DNA of 50,026 nt, from positions 1 to 50,026 of the forward strand of contig QCHZ01000010.1 in the NCBI GenBank assembly GCA_003216955.1, written 5' to 3'. The notes under the pieces were generated by a model that was not told the origin of the DNA, ran no database searches, and was given only the letters and a program-made list of their open reading frames with translations. Position 1 is the stretch's first letter. Every line of letters starts with the position of its first letter. The stretch comes from Prochlorococcus sp. AG-402-I21 (GTDB lineage: Bacteria; Cyanobacteriota; Cyanobacteriia; PCC-6307; Cyanobiaceae). Shown piece after piece: positions 17,406-26,565 of this stretch. A program made the position numbers and the translations under genes.

Positions 17406-19280
17406 ATGCCAATACGACAGGACGAAAATCAGCCAAATAGACGTTTTGGAATAATTAATTTAATTCTTATAGGCTTTGGAGCGCTTCTTCTTTTTAGCAG
17501 CTTTTTCCCAAGCCAAAATACACAAGTTCCGAGAGTTCCTTATTCGCTCTTTATCAATCAAGTAGATGATGGAGAAGTTAAACGTGCATACATAACCCAA
17601 GATCAGATTAGATATGAACTTTCTACAGTACAAGAAGGTGCTCCATCAGTTCTCGCAACAACTCCAATTTTTGATATGGAGTTACCTCAAAGACTAGAGA
17701 AAAAAGGTGTTGAGTTCGCAGCTGCTCCTCCAAAGAAACCCAACATATTCACTACAATCCTTAGTTGGGTTGTACCACCTCTGATATTTATTTTGGTCTT
17801 ACAGTTTTTTGCTCGTAGAAGCATGGGAGGGGGTGGAGCGCAAGGAGCACTAAGTTTCACTAAAAGCAAAGCAAAGGTATATGTTCCTGACGACGAATCA
17901 AAGGTTACCTTTGATGACGTAGCTGGAGTGGATGAAGCAAAAGATGAATTAACTGAAATAGTTGATTTTCTTAAAAAGCCTCAAAGGTATACAGATATTG
18001 GGGCAAGGATTCCAAAAGGAGTTTTACTAGTAGGACCTCCTGGAACTGGAAAAACTCTATTATCTAAAGCAGTGGCAGGAGAGGCAGAAGTGCCTTTCTT
18101 CATTATTTCAGGCTCTGAGTTTGTTGAATTATTTGTTGGTGCTGGAGCTGCAAGAGTTAGAGATTTATTCGAACAAGCTAAGAAAAAAGCTCCTTGTATA
18201 ATCTTTATAGACGAGCTTGATGCGATAGGTAAAAGTAGATCAGGTTCGATGGGTGTTGTTGGTGGAAATGATGAGAGAGAGCAGACACTTAACCAACTTC
18301 TTACGGAAATGGATGGTTTTGCTTCAACTGACAAACCAGTCATTGTTCTAGCCGCTACTAATCAGCCTGAAGTTTTAGATGCTGCTTTATTACGACCAGG
18401 CAGATTTGACAGACAGGTCCTTGTTGATAGACCCGATTTATCTGGTAGAAAAACAATTTTGGAAATTTATACAAAGAAAGTAAAGCTTTCTAATGAAATA
18501 GACTTAGATCGAATAGCTCAGGCAACTAGTGGCTTTGCTGGAGCCGACTTGGCTAACATGGTTAACGAAGCAGCTCTTCTCGCTGCCCGTGGCAAAAGGA
18601 CATCAGTTGAACAACAAGACCTCAATGAAGCAATTGAAAGAGTAGTTGCTGGATTAGAGAAAAAAAGTAGAGTTTTGCAAGACGATGAGAAAAAGATTGT
18701 TGCTTATCACGAAGTTGGTCATGCAATAGTTGGTCACCTAATGCCAGGAGGAAGCAAAGTCGCAAAAATATCGATAGTGCCAAGAGGAATGAGTGCGCTT
18801 GGATATACCCTTCAATTACCCACTGAGGAGAGATTCTTAAATTCAAAAGAAGATTTACAAGGGCAAATAGCTACTCTTCTAGGTGGTAGATCGGCAGAAG
18901 AGATCATCTTTGGGAAAATCACTACTGGTGCTTCAAACGATCTACAAAGAGCTACTGATCTGGCTGAGCAAATGGTTGGCACATATGGTATGAGTGATAT
19001 TTTGGGACCTTTGGCATATGACAAGCAGGGAGGGGGTCAATTCCTAGGTGGTAATAACAACCCAAGAAGAGAGCTTAGTGATGCAACTGCTCAGGCCATA
19101 GACAAAGAAGTTAGAAGTTTGGTAGATGATGCGCATGAAAGTGCCTTAAACATTCTTAAGAATAATCTTTCATTATTGGAAGATATCTCTCAAAAGATCC
19201 TCGAGAAGGAAGTAATAGAGGGAGATGAGCTTAAAGAAATGCTTTCTAATAGCGTAATGCCAGAAAAAGTTTTAAATTAA
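17406..19280 (+). CDS. ftsH: ATP-dependent zinc metalloprotease FtsH
   Basis: Membrane-anchored AAA protease for quality control of membrane proteins, in cyanobacteria including photosystem II repair. The order is: short leader, TM1 ([20 protein letters not shown]), lumenal/periplasmic domain, TM2 ([20 protein letters not shown]), AAA domain with Walker A GPPGTGKT, Walker [10 protein letters not shown] and [11 protein letters not shown], then the protease with HEVGHA zinc motif. 624 aa. The start is ATG 17406 ([13 protein letters not shown]); a TTG two codons earlier is less likely. Cyanobacteria have several FtsH paralogues, and I do not assign which one this is. Confidence 0.95.
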   Translation: MPIRQDENQPNRRFGIINLILIGFGALLLFSSFFPSQNTQVPRVPYSLFINQVDDGEVKRAYITQDQIRYELSTVQEGAPSVLATTPIFDMELPQRLEKKGVEFAAAPPKKPNIFTTILSWVVPPLIFILVLQFFARRSMGGGGAQGALSFTKSKAKVYVPDDESKVTFDDVAGVDEAKDELTEIVDFLKKPQRYTDIGARIPKGVLLVGPPGTGKTLLSKAVAGEAEVPFFIISGSEFVELFVGAGAARVRDLFEQAKKKAPCIIFIDELDAIGKSRSGSMGVVGGNDEREQTLNQLLTEMDGFASTDKPVIVLAATNQPEVLDAALLRPGRFDRQVLVDRPDLSGRKTILEIYTKKVKLSNEIDLDRIAQATSGFAGADLANMVNEAALLAARGKRTSVEQQDLNEAIERVVAGLEKKSRVLQDDEKKIVAYHEVGHAIVGHLMPGGSKVAKISIVPRGMSALGYTLQLPTEERFLNSKEDLQGQIATLLGGRSAEEIIFGKITTGASNDLQRATDLAEQMVGTYGMSDILGPLAYDKQGGGQFLGGNNNPRRELSDATAQAIDKEVRSLVDDAHESALNILKNNLSLLEDISQKILEKEVIEGDELKEMLSNSVMPEKVLN

Positions 19281-19294
19281 ATTACTTGACTTTT

Positions 19295-19323
19295 ATATCC
19301 TTTATCTCCGATAAAGGATATTT
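19295..19323 (+). terminator. Strong hairpin between ftsH and argF
   Basis: A perfect 11-bp inverted repeat, atatcctttat (19295-19305) and ataaaggatat (19311-19321), with a five-base loop ctccg. Only three T's follow, so as an intrinsic terminator it is weak at the 3' end. It could instead be an mRNA-stabilising structure or an operator, since it ends 12 bases before the argF start codon. Confidence 0.5.
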
Positions 19324-19334
19324 GAGGCTTATTT

Positions 19335-20291
19335 ATGGCTTCAGCGTTTACAAGCTTAGCTTCCAAATTAACGACTTTCAGTCAAAAGAACTTTCTCTCT
19401 TCATCTGATTTAAATAGTGATCAGATTTTTTCTCTACTTGAATTAGCTAAAGAGCTAAAAAAAGGTAATAGGAGAATAGACCTTGGGAATAGAGTCCTCG
19501 GATTGATTTTTAAAAAAGCTTCTACCAGAACAAGAGTCAGTTTTCAAGTTGCAATGGCAAGACTGGGAGGTCAAACTGTTGATTTGAACCCTCAAATCAC
19601 TCAACTTGGAAGGGGCGAACCGATAAAAGACACAGCAAGGGTTTTGAGTCGATATTGTGATGTACTTGCAATTCGGACTTTTTCTCAGCAAGAACTAGAA
19701 GCATATGCACAGTGGTCTACTATTCCTGTTATTAATGCTCTTACGGATCTAGAACATCCTTGTCAGGCGCTCGCTGATTATTTAACAATTCAGGAGAAAT
19801 TTGGACAGCTTGAGGGAGTAAATCTTTCTTACATTGGTGATGGTAATAATGTTGCCAACTCATTGATGATTTGCGGAGCAATGTTGGGTGTAAATGTGAA
19901 AATTTGCTCACCATTAGGGTTTGAACCAGATGCTCAAATCGTAGAGAAGGCGAGATCGCTATCGGAATTTGGTTCAAAAATATCCATTTCTAACGATCCT
20001 TTTGTGGCTGTCAAAGGAGCTCAAGTAATTTATACAGATGTTTGGGCTTCTATGGGGCAAGAGGAAGAGCATTTAAAGAGGAAAGAAATTTTTGAGAAGT
20101 TTAAAGTTGATAAAAAATTAATAGAGCTTGCAGATGAGGAAGTAATTATTTTGCATTGTTTGCCTGCTCATAGAGGAGAAGAAATCACAGAAGATGCTCT
20201 AGAGAGTCAAAGTAGACATATATTTGATCAAGCGGAGAACAGACTTCATGTCCAGCAAGCCTTGCTTGCCGTCCAGCTTGGGGGGCTTTAG
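19335..20291 (+). CDS. argF: Ornithine carbamoyltransferase
   Basis: Forms citrulline from ornithine and carbamoyl phosphate in arginine synthesis. Motifs: KKASTRTRVSFQVAM (carbamoyl phosphate site STRTR), HPCQALADYLTI, GDGNNVANSLM, DVWASMGQEEE and HCLPAHRGEEI, the last diagnostic for OTCase rather than aspartate transcarbamylase. 318 aa is normal. Start ATG 19335. The hairpin upstream may set its expression apart from ftsH. Confidence 0.96.
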   Translation: MASAFTSLASKLTTFSQKNFLSSSDLNSDQIFSLLELAKELKKGNRRIDLGNRVLGLIFKKASTRTRVSFQVAMARLGGQTVDLNPQITQLGRGEPIKDTARVLSRYCDVLAIRTFSQQELEAYAQWSTIPVINALTDLEHPCQALADYLTIQEKFGQLEGVNLSYIGDGNNVANSLMICGAMLGVNVKICSPLGFEPDAQIVEKARSLSEFGSKISISNDPFVAVKGAQVIYTDVWASMGQEEEHLKRKEIFEKFKVDKKLIELADEEVIILHCLPAHRGEEITEDALESQSRHIFDQAENRLHVQQALLAVQLGGL

Positions 20292-20314
20292 GGTTGCGAA
20301 ATTGAGATATTTTA

Positions 20315-20328
20315 GGTACATATGTATT
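20315..20328 (+). promoter_or_regulatory. LexA (SOS) box 1 upstream of lexA
   Basis: ggtacatatgtatt fits the cyanobacterial SOS consensus RGTACNNNDGTWCB at all positions but one (T for C at position 13). It lies 29 bases before the lexA start codon. With box 2 it forms a near-symmetric pair sharing the core gtacatatgt / acatatgtac. Confidence 0.7.
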
Positions 20329-20330
20329 GG

Positions 20331-20344
20331 AGGACATATGTACT
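20331..20344 (+). promoter_or_regulatory. LexA (SOS) box 2 upstream of lexA
   Basis: aggacatatgtact also differs from RGTACNNNDGTWCB at one position (G for T at position 3). Start-to-start distance from box 1 is 16 bases and the box ends 12 bases before the lexA ATG. The two boxes suggest negative autoregulation of lexA. Confidence 0.65.
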
Positions 20345-20356
20345 TAATCTATTCGA

Positions 20357-20965
20357 ATGCCAGAAGAAGCCTTAACTACAGCACAGCAAGAACTCTATGA
20401 TTGGCTTGTAGATTTTATTGGTGATCATCATCACAGCCCTTCAATTAGGCAGATGATGCAAGCTATGGGCCTTAGGTCTCCGGCACCGATCCAAAGTCGT
20501 CTAAGACATTTACAGCAAAAAGGTTGGATAAAATGGCAAGAGGGTCAGGCAAGGACCTTGCAATTGATAGAGGAGAATATTTCTGGTGTTCCTGTGTTGG
20601 GGGCAATAGCGGCAGGAGGATTAGTTGAAACTTTTGATGATGTACAAGAAACTCTAGATTTAAACTCAGTTCTTCAATTAAAAGGACTGTTTGCTTTAAC
20701 TGTGAATGGAGATTCAATGATTGACTCTTATATTGCTGACGGTGATATGGTCTTAATGGAGCCTGTTAATGACCCTTCTCGTTTGAGAAACGGAACTATT
20801 GTTAGTGCAATGGTCCCTGGATTGGGAACTACTTTGAAACATTTTTTTCGTAATGGAAGTTTAGTTCGTTTAGAAGCCGCTAATACATTTTATGAACCTA
20901 TAGAAATTGATGCTGAACAAGTACATGTTCAGGGAAAGTTAGCGGCTGTGTGGAGAAAAACTTAA
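20357..20965 (+). CDS. lexA: LexA repressor
   Basis: SOS repressor of 202 aa. The N-terminal winged helix (residues 1-70) has LVDFIGDHHHSPSIRQMMQAMGL with HHSPSIRQM in the recognition region. The hinge holds the self-cleavage Ala86-Gly87 in LGAIAAGGLV. The S24-peptidase domain has NGDSMIDSYIADGD with the catalytic Ser120 and GTTLKHFF with Lys161. All residues needed for RecA-stimulated self-cleavage are present, so a true SOS role is likely, unlike the altered LexA of Synechocystis. Two SOS boxes precede it. This gene is the last clearly conserved core gene before the accessory region. Confidence 0.95.
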   Translation: MPEEALTTAQQELYDWLVDFIGDHHHSPSIRQMMQAMGLRSPAPIQSRLRHLQQKGWIKWQEGQARTLQLIEENISGVPVLGAIAAGGLVETFDDVQETLDLNSVLQLKGLFALTVNGDSMIDSYIADGDMVLMEPVNDPSRLRNGTIVSAMVPGLGTTLKHFFRNGSLVRLEAANTFYEPIEIDAEQVHVQGKLAAVWRKT

Positions 20966-20992
20966 CTCTATTTTTAAAATTAATTAAAACTA

Positions 20993-21235
20993 TTAATTAA
21001 TTGTTGACTTCCAAGAATTGAATAAAGATTTTCTATTTTTATCTTCGTTATAAACCAAGCTATCAGCGGCAGTAAATGGGCTTTCAGTTGCTAATAAGGG
21101 CTTTCTTATTAGCAATCCCAATCCTTTTGCTTCTATATAAATCCCACCTTCCATATGCACTATTTGAAAGGTCCAGTTTTTGTTCCAATATACTGAAAAA
21201 GGATTATGCATAAAATCACTATGATTGTAAATCAT
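20993..21235 (-). CDS. Hypothetical protein, 80 aa
   Basis: A small reverse-strand frame with a gene-like sequence: MIYNHSDFMHNPFSVYWN, then VHMEGGIYIEAKGLGLLIRK and AADSLVYNEDKNRKSLFNSW. There is no signal peptide, membrane segment or domain I know. It converges with lexA. A few of its segments look like a small beta-rich domain, but that is a guess. Moderate confidence that it is translated. Confidence 0.5.
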   Translation of the reverse strand: MIYNHSDFMHNPFSVYWNKNWTFQIVHMEGGIYIEAKGLGLLIRKPLLATESPFTAADSLVYNEDKNRKSLFNSWKSTIN

Positions 21236-21350
21236 CTTTTAGTCGTTTTAAAGTCAGCAAAATAAATTAATTAATCCACTTATATCAAAACTTACTTTCA
21301 ACATAAATAATTGAAATTCGATCCTAGTTATTTAATTTACTTAAAAAATT

Positions 21351-21500
21351 ATGATTATGAGAAAAGCATGTTTTGAAAAATCTCTAGGTAATGAAACTAT
21401 TGAAACTTTAGGATTCAAAACAATTGATGCTCTTGAGAAGGAACTAGAGGCGTTAACTAAATACGTAGAAGAGCAAACTTTTCTAAGCTATAAAGACTAG
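21351..21500 (+). CDS. Small protein of 49 aa, function unknown
   Basis: Plus-strand frame from ATG 21351 to TAG 21498-21500. It reads MIMRKACFEKSLGNETIETL and then GFKTIDALEKELEALTKYVE with a short end EQTFLSYKD. The second half is an amphipathic helix. Sequence is protein-like and the codons match the neighbourhood. A second in-frame ATG is two codons later. Nothing recognised. Confidence 0.45.
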   Translation: MIMRKACFEKSLGNETIETLGFKTIDALEKELEALTKYVEEQTFLSYKD

Positions 21501-22035
21501 ATTGACTAGCTGAGATTGATTTCTTTGGTCGAATTGTTTTTTCTTTCGACTTTGAAAAATTGTCTTTACAGTCAATTTTTTTTTGAAGATCGACGAAAAA
21601 ATAATATGATTTTTGGGACCTTTGGCAGGGGTTTTTCCACTTTTCCACAAAATTCATGTTTTGAAAAAAATCTCAATAGGGTTCATGTCAATTGAATAAG
21701 TGGATTAATTACAAATGACAGATGTCTCCTTAAATCTAAGGTACACCAATGGGTTTGAAGATCTTTGTATCTCTTGATACACAAAAAAGTTCTTGTTAAA
21801 ATTCGCGGACAAAACTTTTTGTAATATCAGGAAACAGAAAAATGTGGAAAAGTATCATAATGTACAACTATCTCTCTAAAGGGACTTTTTACGTTGAAAA
21901 GCGATTAATTGATCCTTTCTTTTGACGACTATCAAAGCAATTTCCAAAGTGAATTTTTGTTATGAATGATTTTTTTTAGACAACTCGTTAAAAAGCAAGT
22001 AAATTTTAATGTATTAGAAAATCTTACTGCTTTTA
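21501..22035. other. Non-coding gap with a possible terminator or small RNA
   Basis: About 535 bases without a convincing gene. Right after the 49 aa frame, attgact (21501-21507) can pair with agtcaat (21570-21576), which is followed by nine T's (21576-21584); inside lies gtcgaa/ttcgac (21528-21533, 21545-21550). This could be an extended terminator or a small RNA. A 13-base inverted pair attaatccactta (21270-21282) and taagtggattaat (21697-21709) brackets the 49 aa frame. The rest shows nothing I can interpret. Confidence 0.3.
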
Positions 22036-22182
22036 ATGAATGAGCCTTTGAACTCTAGAAAAATAAAATCATCTTTTGAAATTAATTGGAAGATTAGGGA
22101 AATTTTTTCTGAAGCAGCTTTGTCTAACTTTTGTGATGATATAGATACTGGATACATCGCATCAAGAAAAACTAAAAATTAG
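22036..22182 (+). CDS. Possible small protein of 48 aa
   Basis: ATG 22036 to TAG 22180-22182: MNEPLNSRKIKSSFEINWKI, then REIFSEAALSNFCDDIDTGY and a basic end. The sequence is plausible for protein, with Trp and Cys residues, but there is no clear ribosome binding site and no homologue I recall. It converges with the epimerase gene, 26 bases away. It may be a remnant. Confidence 0.35.
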   Translation: MNEPLNSRKIKSSFEINWKIREIFSEAALSNFCDDIDTGYIASRKTKN

Positions 22183-22208
22183 GATGATTAATTGTTTACT
22201 CTTTTTTT

Positions 22209-23186
22209 TTATATAGTTTGATTTTTGAGAGCCCAATTCCATGTATCACTAAGACCATCTTTTAATGTGAATTTTGGTTCATAGTTTAAATGCTTCTTTG
22301 CTTTTTCTATGGATGGAAGTCTCCTTGTAGGTTCATCATCAGGATAATATTCTGGATAGGGAGTCAATTGATAACTTATATCTCTATTAATTGTTTTGCA
22401 AAATAACTTAACTAAATCTATCATTGATATTTCAGGTTTGTCATTGCCAATATTATATGTTTCCCCTCTCTTTCCATGTTGTATAACTTTAGTTATACCT
22501 TCAATTGCATCTTTATAATAACAAAAAGTTCTTGTTTGATTACCATCTCCATAAATACTTATTCTTTGTTTTTTTAAAGCTGATTTGATTAGATTTGGTA
22601 CCATTCTATAATCTGTTTCAATAGACATACCTGGACCATAAATATTAAATGGTCGTATTATATTTGTTTTTAAGTTATGTTTACTAGCGTATACATAGCA
22701 TAATGTTTCTCCAAGCCTTTTGCTCTCGTCATAACAAGCCCTAGGTCCTTGACATGATACATACCCTTTATAATCCTCTGAAGTAGGGATATTCTCTGAG
22801 GAGGGATTTCCATAAATCTCTGAAGATGAAAAAAATATAAATCTTGCATTCCACTCTTTACATTTTTCTAATAGTTTTCTCGTAACAGTCGTACCAATAT
22901 CAATTGTTTCTAGTGGGAATCTTTTATAGTGTACTGGACTAGCGATGCTTGCTAAATGAATAACAGTATCAAATACTTCAAGCTGATTAAAATCAAAATT
23001 GATTAAATTAGATTCTATAAAAGTATACTTTGAATTGCTTTCATTTTGATTTGATTTGTTAGAACATATGAAGTTATCAATACCAGTAATTTTCTCGATA
23101 AAGCCAAATTCATTTTTATTTAGGAATTTAGATAAAAGATGACTACCTAGGAATCCATTTGAACCGGTAATTAGAATCGATTTCAT
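22209..23186 (-). CDS. NAD-dependent sugar epimerase/dehydratase, UDP-xylose-synthase-like
   Basis: 325 aa, extended SDR family. The NAD-binding motif is TGSNGFLGSHL at the N-terminus; the catalytic triad region has SSSEIYG and YDESKRLGETL (YxxxK). HLASIASPVHYKRFPLETIDI and the C-terminal YYPDDEPTRRLPSIEKAKKHL are closest to UDP-glucuronate decarboxylase (UDP-xylose synthase). dTDP-glucose dehydratase or another 4-epimerase activity is possible. It is the last gene of a reverse-strand group whose upstream neighbour is a decayed radical SAM remnant, so it probably supplies a nucleotide sugar to the TPR transferases. Confidence 0.85.
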   Translation of the reverse strand: MKSILITGSNGFLGSHLLSKFLNKNEFGFIEKITGIDNFICSNKSNQNESNSKYTFIESNLINFDFNQLEVFDTVIHLASIASPVHYKRFPLETIDIGTTVTRKLLEKCKEWNARFIFFSSSEIYGNPSSENIPTSEDYKGYVSCQGPRACYDESKRLGETLCYVYASKHNLKTNIIRPFNIYGPGMSIETDYRMVPNLIKSALKKQRISIYGDGNQTRTFCYYKDAIEGITKVIQHGKRGETYNIGNDKPEISMIDLVKLFCKTINRDISYQLTPYPEYYPDDEPTRRLPSIEKAKKHLNYEPKFTLKDGLSDTWNWALKNQTI

Positions 23187-23258
23187 TTATCTATTCCAAT
23201 ACTAAGTTCTTGATTTTATATCATGATAGTACTATCTTAAGGTTTATTTCTAATTATT

Positions 23259-23485
23259 TGATCAATTCTTCTTTACTTAAATTTATTTCTTATGATAGTT
23301 GATTTTGAGCTTAACAAGGCTCCTCAGATAATTGATGAACAATTTTAGGAGCAGGTCTTATAAACTTCAGGGTTTTTTCTATTTTCAGAATATCTAAAAT
23401 GTTTGGTTTAAAGGAGAGGAATACTTAGTAAATAACCAGTTTGGAAAAATATTTATAATTAATTGTTTTTAGTATGTTTTTTCAT
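23259..23485 (-). pseudogene. Remnant of a DesII-like radical SAM gene (5' part)
   Basis: These 227 bases align closely with the first 230 bases of the intact radical SAM gene at 29402-30961, including the 5' flank. The reading starts MKKHTKNN and stops, where the intact gene reads MEKHTKKRLII; further small deletions break the frame, and the remaining 440 or so codons are absent. It lies just after the TPR gene at 23525, as the intact gene lies after the TPR gene at 31037. So a TPR-radical SAM unit was duplicated and this second copy decayed. Confidence 0.8.
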
Positions 23486-23524
23486 TTTTATAAAATAATT
23501 ATATAGCTCACAATTAATTTCAAA

Positions 23525-26191
23525 TTATTTATTTGTATATTCCCAGTTATTTTTATTGAAATTTGCGTTCTTTGCTTTTTTTACAGCTTCATTAAAAAAG
23601 TGATAATATTCTTTATATATTTCATTATCATTAAATAAATACTTTTCAGCTTTATTTCTTAAATCTTTCTTTGTACTATCTAATAATGATTTATTGTTAG
23701 CATATTTTAAGCACCAATTTATATAATCTTCTGGTGATTTTGCAATTGGTGGATTCTTTACTCCCATTTGACTATAACCTGATGCTACGAGGCTACCTAT
23801 TTGATTATCAGAAAATGAAATAAATGGTATCCCAAATGCCATTGCTTCATAAAATGTATTCCCACTACCAAAGTAGAAAGGATCAAGCATTATATCACAA
23901 TTTTTCGTGGTATTTATAAATTCGTCATTTGACATCCTATTCAAGAAAATAGATCTTTCTATTAACAATTTACTTTTCTTTTCCCATCTATTTTGTAAGT
24001 CCTTCGTTATATAATCATATTTATCCTTTACAAGAATTAAGTATGAATTTTTAATTTTTTTAAGGATTGACTCTAATATTTCATCATAATCTGGATGTAA
24101 CTTGAATAATGACTGAGTAAGACCAATATTGAAACTTCCTTCAAAATTAATACCAATTTCGTTAGTTAAGTTCTTCTCGTTAATGCTAGGTTTTGAATAA
24201 TTGAATGGTAATCGACTAAATCTTATTAAACGCTCTGAATAGCATGAATCTGCTCTATGAGGAACTTTATTAGCCGTTATACAATAATCAATATTTTTAA
24301 TACCTGTAGTATTAGGATGTCCTAGACTTGTAACTTGAACTAAGGCTAATCTTGATAAAGCGAGAATATATGTATAACTTGACATTCCAATATCAGGATA
24401 AAATAATATATCTAGTTGGTCAGATAGTATTTCTTTAGCAGCGATTTTTGGAGAATAAGGTAATAAAACTACTCTTTTAGATAAATTTTTAATTTCTTCT
24501 TCAATTTCATCATTGTTATTATTAGGTGGTATATAAATATTAACTTCCATATCTGTTTTTGATAAGTCTAATATTAATTGAATATATAATTTGCCTATAG
24601 TATGATTTGTTTTTAGCAATTGCGAACAGATACCAATCTTTAAATTTCTTCTTGTACTTGAATATTTTAAATATCTTTCATGTGAGAAATCTTTGCATAT
24701 TATGCCCTTGGCTTTTGAAATTGTATCTGCTAGTTCTTCAAGAATTTTTTTGTCATCTGATTTATTATGATAAGCTAAATAAAATAAACTAGAATAGAAA
24801 CTATGTGGTTTCTGAAATTTCAAATCAATTTTATTTCTTAAATTTTCTATTTCTTTTTTATAAGTATATCTTTCTCTATCTATTTGTTTATTGTCTTTCA
24901 TGATCGTAGAGAATTTAAGGTTAGAGGTGATAAAATAACAAATATTTTTTGGTTCATATTTTAAAGCTATTGCTAAATGTTTATATGAATCAGTCTCTTT
25001 CCCTATTTTTTTTAATAATAAGCCTAAATTGTAATGAGCCTCCGCATAATCTGGCTTAATATCTATTGCTTTCCTTTGAAAAACTAGAGCTTCATCAAAT
25101 TTACCCAGTGATTTATAAATTATTCCAAGGTTTGAATATGCTTCTACGAAATCTGCTTTGATTTCTATTGCTTTACGGAAACAAGATTCTGCTTCATCTA
25201 ATTTACCTATGCCTAGTAAAATTGTTCCTAAATTTGAATGTGCTTCTACTAAATTAGGTTTAATTTCTATTGCTTTACGTTGGCATCTTTCTGCTTCATC
25301 TTTCTTGCCAATCTCTATAAGAATAATTCCAAGGTTTGAATGTGCTATGGCGTAATCAGGCTTTAATTGAATTGCTTTACGTTGAGATTGTTCTGCCTCA
25401 CTTGATTTTCCTAGATCTTGCAGAATAACTCCAAGGTTTGAATGTGCTATGGCGTAATCAGGTTTTAATTGAATTGCTTTACGTTGAGATTGTTCAGCTT
25501 CATTTAATTTCCCAAGATCTTTCAAAATAACTCCAAGATTTGAATGTGCTAAGGCGTAATCAGGTTTTAATTGAATTGCTTTACGTTGAGATTGTTCAGC
25601 TTCATTTAATTTCCCAAGATCTTTCAAAATAGCTCCAAGGTTTGAATGTGCTAAGGCGTAATCAGGTTTTAATTGAATTGCTTTACGTTGAGATTGTTCA
25701 GCTTCATTTAATTTCCCAAGATCTTTCAAAATAGCTCCAAGATTTGAATGCGCTAAGGCGTAATCAGGTTTTAATTGAATTGCTTTACGTTGAGATTGTT
25801 CAGCTTCAGTTAATTTTCCTAGATCCCCCAAAATAGCTCCAAGATTTGCATGCCCTATCGCGAAATCTGGTTTAAGTTGAATAGCTTTGCGAAGGCATAT
25901 CTCTGCATTCTCAAGCTTTCCTAAGTCTTTCAATATTGCACCAAAATTTGAAAAGATTCTGTGATCTTTAATTTTTTGATTAATGCAATATTGATAATAT
26001 TTGGTGGCCTCTACGATATTCCCTTTTTTGTGAAACTCAAATGCTTTATTGATTAGAGCTTCATCTGATAGATCGGGAGTTGTATTGGTTGAATAAGATA
26101 TATCGTTATTCATTTCTTCCCTGTCAATTATTAAAGGGGATGTTTCTAAATCTATATTTCTCTTATCAAGCTCTTCATTACTAGTGGACAC
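23525..26191 (-). CDS. TPR protein with SPINDLY/GT41-like transferase domain (copy 1)
   Basis: 888 aa from a GTG start at 26191. Residues 1-41 are a polar leader; residues 42 to about 415 form eleven 34-residue TPR units, of which units 3 to 7 are nearly identical. The C-terminal half (about 500-880) resembles O-linked GlcNAc transferase/SPINDLY (GT41): LKIGICSQLLKTNHTIGKLY, DILFYPDIGMSSYTYILALS, ALVQVTSLGHPNTTGIKNID, and the UDP-sugar-site-like DPFYFGSGNTFYEAMAFGIP. Such enzymes attach sugars to proteins; the substrate here is unknown. About 80 percent of the last 400 residues reads like copies at 31037 and 46105 by eye. It is probably a cytoplasmic glycosyltransferase whose TPR array binds the acceptor. 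Confidence 0.85.
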   Translation of the reverse strand: MSTSNEELDKRNIDLETSPLIIDREEMNNDISYSTNTTPDLSDEALINKAFEFHKKGNIVEATKYYQYCINQKIKDHRIFSNFGAILKDLGKLENAEICLRKAIQLKPDFAIGHANLGAILGDLGKLTEAEQSQRKAIQLKPDYALAHSNLGAILKDLGKLNEAEQSQRKAIQLKPDYALAHSNLGAILKDLGKLNEAEQSQRKAIQLKPDYALAHSNLGVILKDLGKLNEAEQSQRKAIQLKPDYAIAHSNLGVILQDLGKSSEAEQSQRKAIQLKPDYAIAHSNLGIILIEIGKKDEAERCQRKAIEIKPNLVEAHSNLGTILLGIGKLDEAESCFRKAIEIKADFVEAYSNLGIIYKSLGKFDEALVFQRKAIDIKPDYAEAHYNLGLLLKKIGKETDSYKHLAIALKYEPKNICYFITSNLKFSTIMKDNKQIDRERYTYKKEIENLRNKIDLKFQKPHSFYSSLFYLAYHNKSDDKKILEELADTISKAKGIICKDFSHERYLKYSSTRRNLKIGICSQLLKTNHTIGKLYIQLILDLSKTDMEVNIYIPPNNNNDEIEEEIKNLSKRVVLLPYSPKIAAKEILSDQLDILFYPDIGMSSYTYILALSRLALVQVTSLGHPNTTGIKNIDYCITANKVPHRADSCYSERLIRFSRLPFNYSKPSINEKNLTNEIGINFEGSFNIGLTQSLFKLHPDYDEILESILKKIKNSYLILVKDKYDYITKDLQNRWEKKSKLLIERSIFLNRMSNDEFINTTKNCDIMLDPFYFGSGNTFYEAMAFGIPFISFSDNQIGSLVASGYSQMGVKNPPIAKSPEDYINWCLKYANNKSLLDSTKKDLRNKAEKYLFNDNEIYKEYYHFFNEAVKKAKNANFNKNNWEYTNK
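25355..25864 (-). repeat. Five near-identical 102-bp TPR-coding repeats
   Basis: Units 3 to 7 of the TPR array are five tandem 102-base repeats, all coding for variants of HSNLGAILKDLGKLNEAE. Units 4 and 5 are identical in protein sequence and differ at very few bases. This indicates recent duplication or ongoing unequal recombination, and repeat number may vary between strains. Confidence 0.9.
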
Positions 26192-26565
26192 TTTTTTATT
26201 TTTATTACACTTATATTACATGTAAAGAGGATTATATGTTGTTTTGTTTCGCAAATCCGTTTGTGATTACTTTCTGACTTTTTATCGATGATTATTTTAT
26301 TATCATTTTAAATTTATACTTTTTGTATAAATTTAAATAAGTAATCTCTATAAATAGTTAACCTTTTTATTGGCTTTAGCTGAGTTCTTTTGTTGAAAAC
26401 TTATTTTTAAGAATTAACTTTTACTTAAAGATTACATTTTGTATTAACATTTTGTATTTCTAATTCTTTTATTACTTTATATTTGTTCCCTTAAAAAGAT
26501 TAAAAAAGATATATTCATTGATTGATATTTAGCCTTAAAGAGATTGATTTTATGAAATATTAATA
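26192..26565. other. AT-rich spacer between TPR gene and oxidoreductase gene
   Basis: 374 bases of very AT-rich sequence with many short T and A runs and no plausible gene. Since both flanking genes are on the reverse strand, this holds the promoter of the 23525-26191 gene and the end of the oxidoreductase transcript. I see no clear terminator hairpin or operator. Confidence 0.4.

Noticed and set aside
17687-17869. Reverse-strand frames inside ftsH (also 17981-18343, 18622-18846, 18812-19024)
   Set aside because: They lie fully opposite a well-conserved protease gene and have no gene-like sequence.
21270-21709. Inverted pair taken as ends of an insertion sequence
   Set aside because: No transposase or target-site duplication is visible, and 13 AT-rich bases can recur by chance.
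25158-25355. Plus-strand frame opposite the TPR repeats (and a similar one at 32644-32829)
   Set aside because: Antisense shadows of repetitive TPR codons; repetition creates open frames without function.
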